From Stygiolobus caldivivus (lineage in GTDB: Archaea; Thermoproteota; Thermoprotei_A; Sulfolobales; Sulfolobaceae): a stretch of DNA of 64,000 nt. Below are positions 27,352 to 35,706 of this stretch, piece by piece (position 1 is the first letter of the stretch; every line of letters begins with the position of its first letter). The stretch spans positions 124,001-188,000 of the forward strand of contig NZ_AP024597.1 in NCBI RefSeq assembly GCF_019704315.1, written 5' to 3'. The notes beneath the pieces are model-generated. The model saw only the letters and a program-made list of their open reading frames with translations. It searched no databases and was not told where the DNA came from. The translations under genes were made by a program, and so were the position numbers.

Positions 27352-27792
27352 TCTGCCAACCTCTTTTCCAGCTTTTTAAGCGTATAAACACTGTAAAATG
27401 CTCTTATACTCAACACTATTACTAATAGGGAGACTACATCTACGAACGGTTTAATTGTAAGGGCGTAAGGTGAACTACTAGCTCTGAGGTCATTTAGTAT
27501 CATGTATAATACTGCAGAAATTATCGTAAGTACCAGCACTACTAAGGAGAAATTAAAGAGTCTAGTTATCATGATCTCCGTTGAGATTATCATTACAACG
27601 TAGAACATAGCTCCAAATACTAAGAAGGAAGCTGCAATAAAGTTTAGACCACTATAAGGGATTACAATGGTGGTGTAATTGGGATTAGGACTCGGATAAC
27701 GTAAAGGAAATCCCACTGAATATAAGGATAGATAGAAATATAATGAAGAAAGCGTCTAGAGCGTAGAAGATTAGAGAAACGTTTCTCATCAT
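27348..27792 (-). pseudogene. Four-helix membrane protein, apparently frameshifted near its start
   Basis: The main frame, 27348-27716, opens at a GTG and encodes 122 residues with three membrane helices. Directly upstream, in another frame, ATGs at 27792 and 27789 open a piece reading RNVSLIFYALDAFFIIFLSI, a perfect signal-anchor helix that runs into the main frame if one base is removed near 27718. The natural product is probably one four-helix protein of about 147 residues. Alternatively the GTG is used and the helix is coincidence. Confidence 0.45.
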
Positions 27793-28089
27793 GGCAATTT
27801 AAGGTTCGATTCCGCTCTCGCCCATACGAGATCCCAAAGATTTATTTTCTATTTAAACTCTTTTAATCTAGACTCTAGAAATAGTAAGATAAGAATATAT
27901 ATTAGAAGCACTTGTGTAGGGTAGTTGTTGCAAGAACAAATATACGAAAATAAATTTAGGGTAGTGAAGCCAATATTTACATAATTTAAATATAGACAAG
28001 TGTTACTATGGACACTTACGTTGGGTGTAAGCTTAATTTGATTAGCTCTTGTCTTGAACTTTTTATACAGTTTCACCAAATTATTAATT

Positions 28090-28962
28090 ATGAGTGAGAA
28101 GATAATTGAGGAGATACTTAATAACCCGCAGTTACTCTCGGCGTTGGCTGAGAAAGTTTATGAGAGGCTTAAGGACGAGATGGTGATAAAGAAGCTCGAT
28201 GAGTACGGGGCTAGTATAAGGACGTTGCAGGAAGAGGTGAAAAAGCTTACTGAAGCAGTAGTGACACTACAAGAAGAGGTGAAAAGGCAAGGAGAGGCAA
28301 TAAAGTCTTTACAGCAAGCTGTGGAGAAACAAGGAGAGGCAATAGTATCACTTCAGAAGACCGTGGATAAGCATACTGAGGCAATAACGTCACTCCAAGA
28401 AGAAGGGAAGAAGCTTACTGAAGCAGTATTGTCTTTGCAGAAGACTGTAGAGAAACAAGGAGAGGCAATAATGTCTTTACAAGGAGAAGTGAAGAAGCTT
28501 ACAGAGACTGTGGATAAGCACGGAGAGGCAATAGCATCTCTACAGCAGGAGGTCAAGAAGTTATCGACTGAGATAGGCGGTTTTACTATGAGGGCAGGGA
28601 AGGGGATAGAGAGGACGATACTCGAGGTATATAAAGAGGCACTAAAGCTTCACGGAATAGACCCCAGTAAAGTAGTCCACGGGGTTATTGTAGACGATTT
28701 AGGCATTGTATCTAAAGGTAGAGCATATGAGGTCGACTTTTACGAGACTGATGATTACGTTTACGTGTTTGAGGTAAAGAACTTCGCTGATGAGGACACC
28801 TTAGACCAGATAGATATTAGGAGGAAACTGTTCTCTGCTAAATACCCTGATAAGAGGGTAAAGGTGTTCTTAGTAGCGAACTTCATATTGAAGAGAGTAA
28901 AGGAGGAGTTGGAGAAGGAGGGAGTGGAGGTAATCTACTCTCACATTATAAGCGATTATTGA
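28090..28962 (+). CDS. Coiled-coil protein with C-terminal PD-(D/E)XK nuclease-like domain
   Basis: After a short N-terminal helix, residues about 40-165 form a coiled coil built of 14-residue (two-heptad) repeats of the type EAIxSLQxxVxKxG. The last 110 residues form a nuclease-like domain with YEVDFYE ... VYVFEVKNF, the D-x(n)-E-x-K pattern. The start is ATG 28090 because a TATA box (CTTTTTATAC, about 28056-28065) fits a leaderless transcript; an upstream in-frame ATG at 28054 overlaps this box. A decayed relative is at 12110. The function of this Sulfolobales-type family is unknown to me. Confidence 0.75.
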   Translation: MSEKIIEEILNNPQLLSALAEKVYERLKDEMVIKKLDEYGASIRTLQEEVKKLTEAVVTLQEEVKRQGEAIKSLQQAVEKQGEAIVSLQKTVDKHTEAITSLQEEGKKLTEAVLSLQKTVEKQGEAIMSLQGEVKKLTETVDKHGEAIASLQQEVKKLSTEIGGFTMRAGKGIERTILEVYKEALKLHGIDPSKVVHGVIVDDLGIVSKGRAYEVDFYETDDYVYVFEVKNFADEDTLDQIDIRRKLFSAKYPDKRVKVFLVANFILKRVKEELEKEGVEVIYSHIISDY

Positions 28963-29049
28963 GTCTCGAGAAATTCAATGTGTATATTTCTTGAAAAAGA
29001 GACAGAAATTTACTAATCAGTCAGAAAAAACCTCCAAAGGCGTATTATT

Positions 29050-30208
29050 CTAAATTCTCTTACCCTCAAAACCCACCTCGTCTTCCAAGTCCCAACTTAC
29101 AAGGAGGTCTTTAAACCCTACTATCTCACTCCCCTTTACTAATGACCTCAATTCACTCTTGTTTAACTCGTCTAATGAAGAGAAATAAGAGACTTGAATT
29201 AACCTATTCCCCTTTTCGTCCACAAAGTCCACTTCGAAGTCTTCTCCCCTCAAATAGCTCACCCCCCTCTAGCTGGTCCTTCCTTAACAAGTGTATTACA
29301 ACTACGTTTTCCATGAGACCACCGTAAGAGAAAGGTGCGACATAGTTCACTATCCCCGGGTCTACTACATAGACTTTTCTCTGGTTATTGAACTGTTTAG
29401 GGCTCCTGCTATATCTTTTTATGAAGAAAAGGAGGTAGGACTCTTGGATTGCGTTAATCCATTCCTCAACAGTAGTAGTGCTTAGCTTCGTTAAGTTTGC
29501 CAATTTCCTTACTGAGACTTCGGTAGAGTAGTATTTTTGTGATGGAAACGGCAAATTGTTTGAACTAGTCACCTCCCTAATTTCATACCTCCCTATCACG
29601 CCCTTAGTTATGATGTCGTTATAAATTGAAGGGATAATCCTCTTACCTAGGGTAAGGGCTTCCGGGAAACCCCCTTCCCTCAAATAGTCCTCCAACTCCC
29701 TCTCTATGTTAGAGGTCGACTTAGTAGAGTAGAGATTTATCTCGACCCCTTTAGACCTCAAATGAAAATGGAAAGAGGGTCAAGTCCACGTGTCTCCCGG
29801 TCAACGCAGTAGATAGTTCACCGGAAAGTAGACTTGAACTACTCCAGGTGACTATTACGCTCCTTAACCTGTTTACAAATAACCCCCAGCCCTTAACGTA
29901 CTGGGGCTCATCTATAACGACGTATTCGAAATCACCGTAAAGTTTATAAAAAGCCCTTGTTAACGAGTCGAAGTCGTTAAACCCTGCTAGCCTATCGTCG
30001 CTGAAGTCTACGTACGCGAAGTTCTTCCCCTTAACCAGTAAGTAGGCTAGTGTCGATTTGCCAGAACGCCTAAGATTGCAAGGACATTAGGTCTAGAAAG
30101 GTAAGGCTTCACGTCGAAAGGCAAGTCTCTGTCAATAACCCTTTATTTTTCTAAAGTGTCTAAGTACTCTCTCTGATCTCTTAACACCCTCTTTAACTCT
30201 TCAGCCAC
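29050..30208 (-). pseudogene. Archaeal AAA ATPase with DUF4143-type C-terminus, broken
   Basis: The reverse strand, in three or more frames, encodes one protein: an N-terminal EELKRVLRDQREYLDTLEK, then a stop, then DRDLPFDVKPYLSRPNVLAI, a P-loop LRRSGKSTLAY after a shift, YVVIDEPQYV (Walker B), and the open frames 29204-29761 and 29050-29262, which carry a winged-helix-like part (KLANLTKLSTTTVEEWINAI) and a short nuclease-like tail. The order matches the AAA/DUF4143 family. Several frameshifts and at least one stop make it a pseudogene. The GTG at 30208 is the likely old start. Confidence 0.7.
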
Positions 30209-30344
30209 AGTAATTAAGAAGAAGTGTCGGATAAAATGTTTTACTATACTAAAACAGTCGTAACTTCGTTTCAGTTGTGAGCCACCTACGATTGTAAGAG
30301 GTAAACCCAGAGGTGTAAAGAAGGCGTGAAGTCGTGAATATAAA

Positions 30345-30635
30345 CTACTTTAGCAGTTCAAGTACCTCCTTTACTACCTCGTCACCCTTTTTAGTTATGA
30401 ATACTTTCAACCTCTTACCTTCTACTGTAGGGATGTACTTCATCTCTATATACCCGCTCTTACTCAGTACCTTAAGGTGCTGATAGAGTTCAGCCTTGTT
30501 TAACCTCGTTGCCTCCAACAATTCCTTAAACCAGGCAGACCTCGTATAGTATAAGCCTAAAAGGATCCCCAGCCTGACCCCGACGTTTAACTCCTTATTG
30601 TCCTTCAATAGTTTTATTAACCTCTCTATCTCCAC
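30345..30635 (-). CDS. Winged-helix transcriptional regulator linked to RiPP cluster
   Basis: The 96-residue protein has an ArsR/PadR-like winged helix: WFKELLEATRLNKAELYQHLKVLSKSGYIEMKYIPTVEGKRLKVFITKKG spans the recognition helix and wing (given here in pieces: WFKELLEATRLNK, AELYQHLKVLSKSGYIEM). It overlaps the upstream membrane-protein gene by 10 bp and is co-transcribed with it behind palindrome 31267. It is the only DNA-binding protein in the block and the best candidate to bind the GTTAAAANNTTTTAAC sites. A broken copy is at 45097. Confidence 0.8.
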   Translation of the reverse strand: MEIERLIKLLKDNKELNVGVRLGILLGLYYTRSAWFKELLEATRLNKAELYQHLKVLSKSGYIEMKYIPTVEGKRLKVFITKKGDEVVKEVLELLK

Positions 30636-31228
30636 TTTTCAGCACCTCTCATCAGCCTATATAGGAAAGCCATCGTAGGCGGGGTTAAGAGGAGCAGGGG
30701 TTTAAACGGAGAAAGTATAACCGCTATCCCGGAAATTACGTATGCCACGACCAGCAAGTACTCTACGCGGTTGGTCTTAAGGAACTTAACGATCTCGATC
30801 AGCTGAAAAGCGTTGAAGGACAAGTATACACCTACCAAGATTGCTGGTAAGATCGATAAGGAGTGGTAAAAGAAGGAGAGAAGGAAGATCGTGTAGAGTG
30901 TTAAGAGTGATAAAACACTGCTTAACTTAACGAGTAAGGGATACTTTCTCGATATTATAGAGTTCTCGTTGATCGCTTGCACTAGGGGGACTATCTGCCT
31001 GGTTACCTTCAAAGAGACGATCACGTAAATCGTGGAGAAGGCTAGTATACCCACGTTCAAGGTAAAGGGGGTTTGGACTAGGTTAACTAATAGAAAAGTG
31101 ATGAGGCTACTCAAACCTACAAAGTCTAATATAACTTTAGAAGAGTTAAGTATTACAGTATAGTATACTCTGAGGCTTATTTCCCTGGACTGCTTTATGA
31201 TCTCTTCCTTACTTATAGCCTCCACCAC
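30626..31228 (-). CDS. Multi-pass membrane protein in regulator operon
   Basis: The 200-residue protein has about five hydrophobic helices (near 37-75, 105-135, 138-150, 155-185) and no recognised motif. It lies in one operon with the winged-helix regulator and has its own TATA box (TTTTAAAA, about 31249-31256) and palindrome. It may pass a membrane signal to the regulator or give immunity; both are inference. Confidence 0.6.
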   Translation of the reverse strand: MVEAISKEEIIKQSREISLRVYYTVILNSSKVILDFVGLSSLITFLLVNLVQTPFTLNVGILAFSTIYVIVSLKVTRQIVPLVQAINENSIISRKYPLLVKLSSVLSLLTLYTIFLLSFFYHSLSILPAILVGVYLSFNAFQLIEIVKFLKTNRVEYLLVVAYVISGIAVILSPFKPLLLLTPPTMAFLYRLMRGAEKWR

Positions 31229-31266
31229 TTATATATTCACTTTAGTAGTTTTAAAAGCAAATTACG

Positions 31267-31282
31267 GTTAAGACTTTTTAAC
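31267..31282. promoter_or_regulatory. Palindromic operator 1 of RiPP regulon
   Basis: GTTAAGACTTTTTAAC lies 11 bp upstream of the TATA box of the 31228-start gene. It matches the consensus GTTAAAANNTTTTAAC with one or two changes. Confidence 0.6.
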
Positions 31283-31355
31283 TTCCCTCGATGTCCAACA
31301 GCTGAACCAACAACCTACCCAACAGGCTATATATACCTCTCCTCCCCTAGCCTTC

Positions 31356-31985
31356 CTATTGCATTTTATCACCTTCAACTAACTCACCATTAACTATAGT
31401 GTAAACCCTCGCCTCCTTAAACGCCTTTACCAACTCCCTCTGGTGGGTTACGATTATTCCCTCCTTAACCCTCTCCCTCAATAGTGACACCACCTTATCC
31501 CTCCTATTAACGTCCACGTTTTCTATCGGCTCGTCGACAGTGACTACTTGGGGGTTCGTAAATAGTGCAAGTGCTAAGGAGACTAAAGCCTTCTGCCCCG
31601 TAGACATCTTGTAAACGGGCTTGCGGAGCACCTTTCTGTCCAAGTTAAAGTAGTCTATTATACTGAGGAACTCCTTCAAGTCCCCACCCTTAATTTCAGT
31701 AATTATCTTTGCAGTGTCCCACGCGGAGTTACCTATAGTGTAGACCTCCTGCAAGTTCGTGGAGTACTCTAAGACCCCCTTTGCACTCCTGACCTCCTTA
31801 CCGTTTATCTTTATTGAACCCTTGTAAGGCACTATGCCGGAGACGGCCCTCAGTAGAGTAGTCTTGCCAGAGCCGTTAGGGCCTAGGACTACACAGACTT
31901 CCTTGTCCAGTTTCAGGTTGACGTTTCTTAAAACAGTAAAGTCTTCAAAGGAGACGGATAAGTCCTTGACCTCTAACATCACCAC
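31356..31985 (-). CDS. ABC transporter ATP-binding protein of RiPP block
   Basis: The 209-residue ATPase has Walker A GPNGSGKTT near residue 33, signature MSTGQK, Walker B QVVTVDEPIENVD and the His switch VTHQ. It overlaps the permease gene upstream by 7 bp, so both are made together. With the two permease genes it forms an ABC-2-type exporter. Because its operon carries the shared palindrome, it probably exports the modified peptide or gives resistance to it. Confidence 0.82.
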   Translation of the reverse strand: MVMLEVKDLSVSFEDFTVLRNVNLKLDKEVCVVLGPNGSGKTTLLRAVSGIVPYKGSIKINGKEVRSAKGVLEYSTNLQEVYTIGNSAWDTAKIITEIKGGDLKEFLSIIDYFNLDRKVLRKPVYKMSTGQKALVSLALALFTNPQVVTVDEPIENVDVNRRDKVVSLLRERVKEGIIVTHQRELVKAFKEARVYTIVNGELVEGDKMQ

Positions 31986-32716
31986 ACCACCTCCTCAAGC
32001 CTCAAAGCCTTAATCCTCTTCAGTATTACGGACCCTACGGCCAATAGTAGTAAGGCGAGGAGTAGTACTTCCACACAGTAAACGCTTAAGCTGTCATGTA
32101 TTAAGGAGTATGAAATCACGTTCGCTGCCTCATAAAACGGGTTGAACTCTGATGAGGCTGAAGGCGAGAGGTCTGAGAGGGCCAAGAAAGCAAAAAAGAT
32201 GTAGTAAGCGTAGTTTGAGGCCTTCGCCCCTAACTTTACTAGCAGTGAGGAAATAATTGTGAACGTTAAGGAGAGTATGAAGAGGCTTGAAATGGCTGTA
32301 GATACTATGAAGGGGATGACGTTACTTAGTGAGAGGATTTCATAGAGTTTGCCCAGTGTCACCTTCGTTATTAACGGTGTGACTAAGCCCGTGAAGGCCA
32401 CGGAATATAAGATTGTTGAGACCAGGGAGCCGGTGAACACGCTCAAGATGTAGTTAGCCATTCTGAGTTTGCTAAACCTCACGTAATATGCCAGTGCAGA
32501 GGAGTGGTAGACTAGTGTTATGCTGAAACCTGTCGCAAGGCTAGCCACTAAAAGTAGTATTGCGACACTGTACCATATTATCCCGGCGTCTATGTTTTTA
32601 ACACCGTTGAGGGCGAAGTAGAGCCCAATTGAGTCTAACAGCATCATGCCTAGCATATAAGACATTGAGGTCGGGGAGAAGGAGAACCTCTTTATCATAG
32701 ATTTTTCTAATTCCAT
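31979..32716 (-). CDS. ABC-2-type permease, RiPP block
   Basis: The 245-residue protein has six hydrophobic helices and no other domain, as in ABC-2 membrane subunits. Start is the ATG at 32716 with a TATA-like TTTTTATTA about 27 bp upstream and palindrome 2 about 10 bp beyond that. It is the first gene of a two-gene operon with the ATPase. Confidence 0.68.
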   Translation of the reverse strand: MELEKSMIKRFSFSPTSMSYMLGMMLLDSIGLYFALNGVKNIDAGIIWYSVAILLLVASLATGFSITLVYHSSALAYYVRFSKLRMANYILSVFTGSLVSTILYSVAFTGLVTPLITKVTLGKLYEILSLSNVIPFIVSTAISSLFILSLTFTIISSLLVKLGAKASNYAYYIFFAFLALSDLSPSASSEFNPFYEAANVISYSLIHDSLSVYCVEVLLLALLLLAVGSVILKRIKALRLEEVVW

Positions 32717-32756
32717 GAAATAAGTTTCATGTAAAGTAATAAAAATGATGGACTAA

Positions 32757-32772
32757 GTTAAAACTCTTTAAC
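32757..32772. promoter_or_regulatory. Palindromic operator 2 of RiPP regulon
   Basis: GTTAAAACTCTTTAAC, with 6-bp perfect arms extended by AGTTAAA/TTTAACT, is 41 bp before the permease start and just upstream of its TATA box. Confidence 0.65.
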
Positions 32773-32776
32773 TAAA

Positions 32777-33454
32777 CTAGCCAAGATTAGTGTAATAATA
32801 GTTGTCGTTACTAAGAAAAATAGACCTTTTTATTAAAACTATTAACAAATATATGAAAATGACTGATAATACTAGAAGAATAGCCGTATTAAGTAAATGT
32901 TTTCCACTCGCCACCCCAAATGCCCAAAGAGGATTTATTTCGCTCTCAAAAAAAGAGAATATAAATGTCGGTACGACTATCATGGGGTAGATCGCTATAA
33001 TTATATAGCAATCTAACCTTCCGCCAGTAATTATAAGTGACAAAAGCGTGGAAAGGGATACTAAAAATAGGAAGACTGAGAGGGCTGTAACGAGAAAGTA
33101 TGGGATAAAAGTTAGAAGACTAATACTAGAAAGGAAGCTGTACACTATAACAAGTAGTAACGTGTAAAACAGTGTTGCTATTTCTCCAGAAAGGTAAAGT
33201 AATGCTAAGTAAACTTCTAACCTTAATTTTCCGAACTTAATAAGGAAGGGAAGGGAAGAAGTATTATAAAGCAAGACAAAACTCACTCCGACTGCTAGTA
33301 TGCTAAGTATCAAGTTTTCAGAGACATTTAAACTAACATCGAACTTTATTAATCTCGAAATGATCAAGGCTATAATAAAGCCTAACAGAATATTATAAAT
33401 TGCGGGCTCGCTAAATGTTAATTGTTTAATAAAGTAAATGAAAAGATTCCTCAT
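32777..33454 (-). CDS. Second ABC-2-type membrane protein, RiPP block
   Basis: The 225-residue protein has about six hydrophobic helices and is more AT-rich than its neighbour. It has the same length class and topology as the permease at 31979 and is probably the other membrane half, or a variant one. It has its own promoter and palindrome 3. No motif identifies a substrate. Confidence 0.6.
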   Translation of the reverse strand: MRNLFIYFIKQLTFSEPAIYNILLGFIIALIISRLIKFDVSLNVSENLILSILAVGVSFVLLYNTSSLPFLIKFGKLRLEVYLALLYLSGEIATLFYTLLLVIVYSFLSSISLLTFIPYFLVTALSVFLFLVSLSTLLSLIITGGRLDCYIIIAIYPMIVVPTFIFSFFESEINPLWAFGVASGKHLLNTAILLVLSVIFIYLLIVLIKRSIFLSNDNYYYTNLG

Positions 33455-33495
33455 GATCTCCAGTTAAGAAAGGGGAAAAATTAAGGATAAATGTG

Positions 33496-33511
33496 GTTAA
33501 AAAGTTTTAAC
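33496..33511. promoter_or_regulatory. Palindromic operator 3 of RiPP regulon
   Basis: GTTAAAAAGTTTTAAC is 42 bp before the start of the 33454 gene, almost the same distance as operator 2. The rest of the 33455-33778 gap is AT-rich and holds the end of the MFS transcription unit. Confidence 0.7.
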
Positions 33512-33778
33512 TACGTCTGTGTTAAAGTAAAAATAGTATGTATACGAAGATTATTATAAATAAAAATAAGTAAAGACAATAGAGTGATTTCTAGTTAGGC
33601 TGAATGTTAATTAAAATAAGGAGTGATACAGTATTCGACATGTCCTAAAGATATCGTCAAATGTACTTTGATATCTGGAAGCTTAAAAGAATAATAATGC
33701 TATTAATACTCAGAGAGATTAAAAAGAAAAATCAGAAATGACTTTTTATTTAAAATGACGTCCCAAGACGTCAAAGCG

Positions 33779-35440
33779 TTATTTTTCTGACGTTATTACT
33801 TCAGTCCTTAGGAATAATGAAATCGCTGAGGCTATAAAAGCTAGGGCTGCGGAGACATAGAATGTAACCCTAAGTGCGTGCATAAACGCTGGTGCAATAG
33901 CCTCCGGGAACCACTGCCTACTAGTTATCGTGTCAATCACGGCCTTGCCCAATGACGACACTACTTGAGGGGGTAGTGTATACAATAAAGCCTTAACTGG
34001 ATCGTAACCTAGGAACGCCGAGAACAGTGCAGCAGTAACGGGTATTTTGGAAGCTATAGGTGCTAATTGAGGTGCCCCGGCTCCCGTAAACGCGTTAGAG
34101 AGTGCGGTAGGTAAGGTTAAGGCTAGCACGTCTATTATTATAGTGAAGAATATGGCAAAACTTGCAGTTTGAGCACTAGACCATAAAGTGTTCCTCATCC
34201 CTGCTGCAGCCCCTCTGTTCTTCGCTGGGATACCGCTCATAATAGCTGAAGTGGTGGGGGCTATTAACATCCCCATCCCCATACCCATTATGAAGGTTAT
34301 CACTAAGAATTCCCATAAGCTGAAGTCGTAAGGTAACGTACTCAGTGCTAAGAAACCTATGCCTACTATTGCTAGGCCTAAGCTGGCAAAGACCCTAGGC
34401 CCGTACTTGTCTGACAAAAACCCGGCTATTGGGCCCATTATAGGAGCTCCTAAGCTCATGGGTATTAGGTAAATCCCAGCCCAGAAGGGGGTTTGTGAAT
34501 ACGGGACACCGTGTAGCGGTAGCCATATACCTTGAAGGAGTATTATAAGGACTATAGTTAGACCTCCGAAGGCGAATGAGAAGAGTAACTGTGCTAAGTT
34601 TCCAAGGAGAAACGACTTTATCTTAAACAGAGATAAGTTAAACATCGGGAACTTTACCCTCCTTTCTATGAACGGGAAAGAGGATAGGAGCACGGCCCCA
34701 GCAATTAACGAAGCTATTACGTATGGGTTACCCCAGCCTGTCTGCGAGGTACCGTAAGGCATTAAGCCGTACGTTACACCCAGAAGTATTAGTATTAGAC
34801 CTCCGGCAAATACTATGTTTCCTACCCAGTCTATTTTCTCCCCCTTGGCTAAGGATCCTTTTTCCTTTAACGTGCGGTAACTCCATACAGTGCCGAAAAT
34901 CCCTATTGGGACGCTTACAAAGAACACTAACCTCCAGTCTATAGGGGCTAAAATACCTCCCAAGACTAAACCGAGTATTGTACCGACTATTGTAGACATC
35001 TGATTCATACCCATTGCTTTTCCCCTCTCATTTGGTGGGAAGGCGTCTGTCAATAACGCTGTAGTGTTTGCGAAAAGGAAGGTAGCTCCTACGGCTTCTA
35101 CGGCTCTAAAGAGGACAAGTTCAAGTGCGCCGAGAGTCCCGGTGTTAGGGGTTAAAGTAAGTAAGATCGCACCTATTGTAAATATTACAAATCCTAAATT
35201 GTAGAGCCTAACTCTCCCGTAAATGTCAGAGAGCCTACCGAAATTTACTAGGAATGACGCACCTATAATCCCGTACCCCATTAAAAACCACAGAAGGTAT
35301 TGGAATGTTGTAGGTTCGATCGGATTTACTTGGATCCCTCTGAAAATTGCTGGTAAGGAGATAAGGACTATTGTGCCGTCTACTGATGCGATAAATATGG
35401 CTAGTGTAGTATTTAGGAGGACATTCCACTTGTACTCCAT
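33779..35440 (-). CDS. MFS exporter, DHA2 (EmrB/QacA) family, 14 helices
   Basis: The 553-residue protein has 14 hydrophobic helices and the family motifs: NFGRLSDIYGRVRLY (motif A, loop 2-3), NERGKAMGMNQMSTIVGTILGLVLGGILA (motif C region, here shown by GTILGLVLGGIL) and RNTLWSS. Such proton antiporters export drugs and peptides. It is divergent from the RiPP precursor gene over a 149-bp region with two copies of the shared palindrome, so exporter and peptide genes are probably switched on together. A fragment of a second copy of the 3' end lies at 43392. Confidence 0.9.
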   Translation of the reverse strand: MEYKWNVLLNTTLAIFIASVDGTIVLISLPAIFRGIQVNPIEPTTFQYLLWFLMGYGIIGASFLVNFGRLSDIYGRVRLYNLGFVIFTIGAILLTLTPNTGTLGALELVLFRAVEAVGATFLFANTTALLTDAFPPNERGKAMGMNQMSTIVGTILGLVLGGILAPIDWRLVFFVSVPIGIFGTVWSYRTLKEKGSLAKGEKIDWVGNIVFAGGLILILLGVTYGLMPYGTSQTGWGNPYVIASLIAGAVLLSSFPFIERRVKFPMFNLSLFKIKSFLLGNLAQLLFSFAFGGLTIVLIILLQGIWLPLHGVPYSQTPFWAGIYLIPMSLGAPIMGPIAGFLSDKYGPRVFASLGLAIVGIGFLALSTLPYDFSLWEFLVITFIMGMGMGMLIAPTTSAIMSGIPAKNRGAAAGMRNTLWSSAQTASFAIFFTIIIDVLALTLPTALSNAFTGAGAPQLAPIASKIPVTAALFSAFLGYDPVKALLYTLPPQVVSSLGKAVIDTITSRQWFPEAIAPAFMHALRVTFYVSAALAFIASAISLFLRTEVITSEK

Positions 35441-35490
35441 TTCTTTTCCACTGTTATCTTGTAAAACGTTTTTAAAAAAGACTGGATTTA

Positions 35491-35506
35491 GTTAAAAGTT
35501 TTTAAC
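35491..35506. promoter_or_regulatory. Palindromic operator 4, MFS side
   Basis: GTTAAAAGTTTTTAAC is about 14 bp upstream of the minus-strand TATA box (TTTTTAAAAA near 35466-35476) of the MFS gene. It is the exact inverse of operator 5, so the divergent region is symmetric. Confidence 0.7.
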
Positions 35507-35531
35507 AATATTTATCCTTATTTTTTAGTTA

Positions 35532-35547
35532 GTTAAAAACTTTTAAC
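35532..35547. promoter_or_regulatory. Palindromic operator 5, RiPP side
   Basis: GTTAAAAACTTTTAAC ends 11 bp before the TATA core of the precursor promoter. A site just upstream of BRE/TATA is the place from which archaeal activators act, so the block may be under positive control. Confidence 0.72.
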
Positions 35548-35558
35548 TACAGTGTATA

Positions 35559-35566
35559 TTTTTAAA
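35559..35566 (+). promoter_or_regulatory. TATA box of RiPP precursor operon
   Basis: TTTTTAAA is centred 27 bp before the ATG at 35590, predicting a leaderless transcript that begins at the precursor start codon. This supports the tiny gene being real and first in its operon. Confidence 0.65.
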
Positions 35567-35589
35567 TTTTTTAGAGTAAAGACACCCGT

Positions 35590-35700
35590 ATGCAGATCGA
35601 ACAAACCTACAATAAGGCGATAGAAATACACAGTGATAGTGAAGTAGTTTTTAGTTGGGTTGGGTGTTGGATAGGCTGTTGGTTCGCAGGAAGTAGGTGA
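35590..35700 (+). CDS. TOMM/LAP-type RiPP precursor peptide, 36 residues
   Basis: The gene encodes a leader of about 21 residues, MQIEQTYNKAIEIHSDSEVV plus F, acidic and helical, and a core of 15 residues, SWVGCWIGCWFAGSR. The core has a WxGC repeat with C26, C30 and S22, S35 as residues that a YcaO cyclodehydratase could turn into thiazolines or oxazolines. The promoter fits a leaderless mRNA. The final AGGTGA before the stop doubles as the ribosome-binding site of the partner gene at 35707. It is the only candidate substrate in the block and lies in the usual place for one. Core boundaries are inferred. Confidence 0.8.
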   Translation: MQIEQTYNKAIEIHSDSEVVFSWVGCWIGCWFAGSR

Positions 35701-35706
35701 AGTATT

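Noticed and set aside
27801-27823. AAGGTTCGATTCC, like a tRNA T-arm
   Set aside because: The stem bases do not pair, and no matching acceptor, D-arm or anticodon arm is upstream. It is at most a scrap.
27849-28079. Minus-strand 76-codon frame
   Set aside because: It sits in AT-rich DNA across the promoter of the 28090 gene and shows no protein-like pattern.
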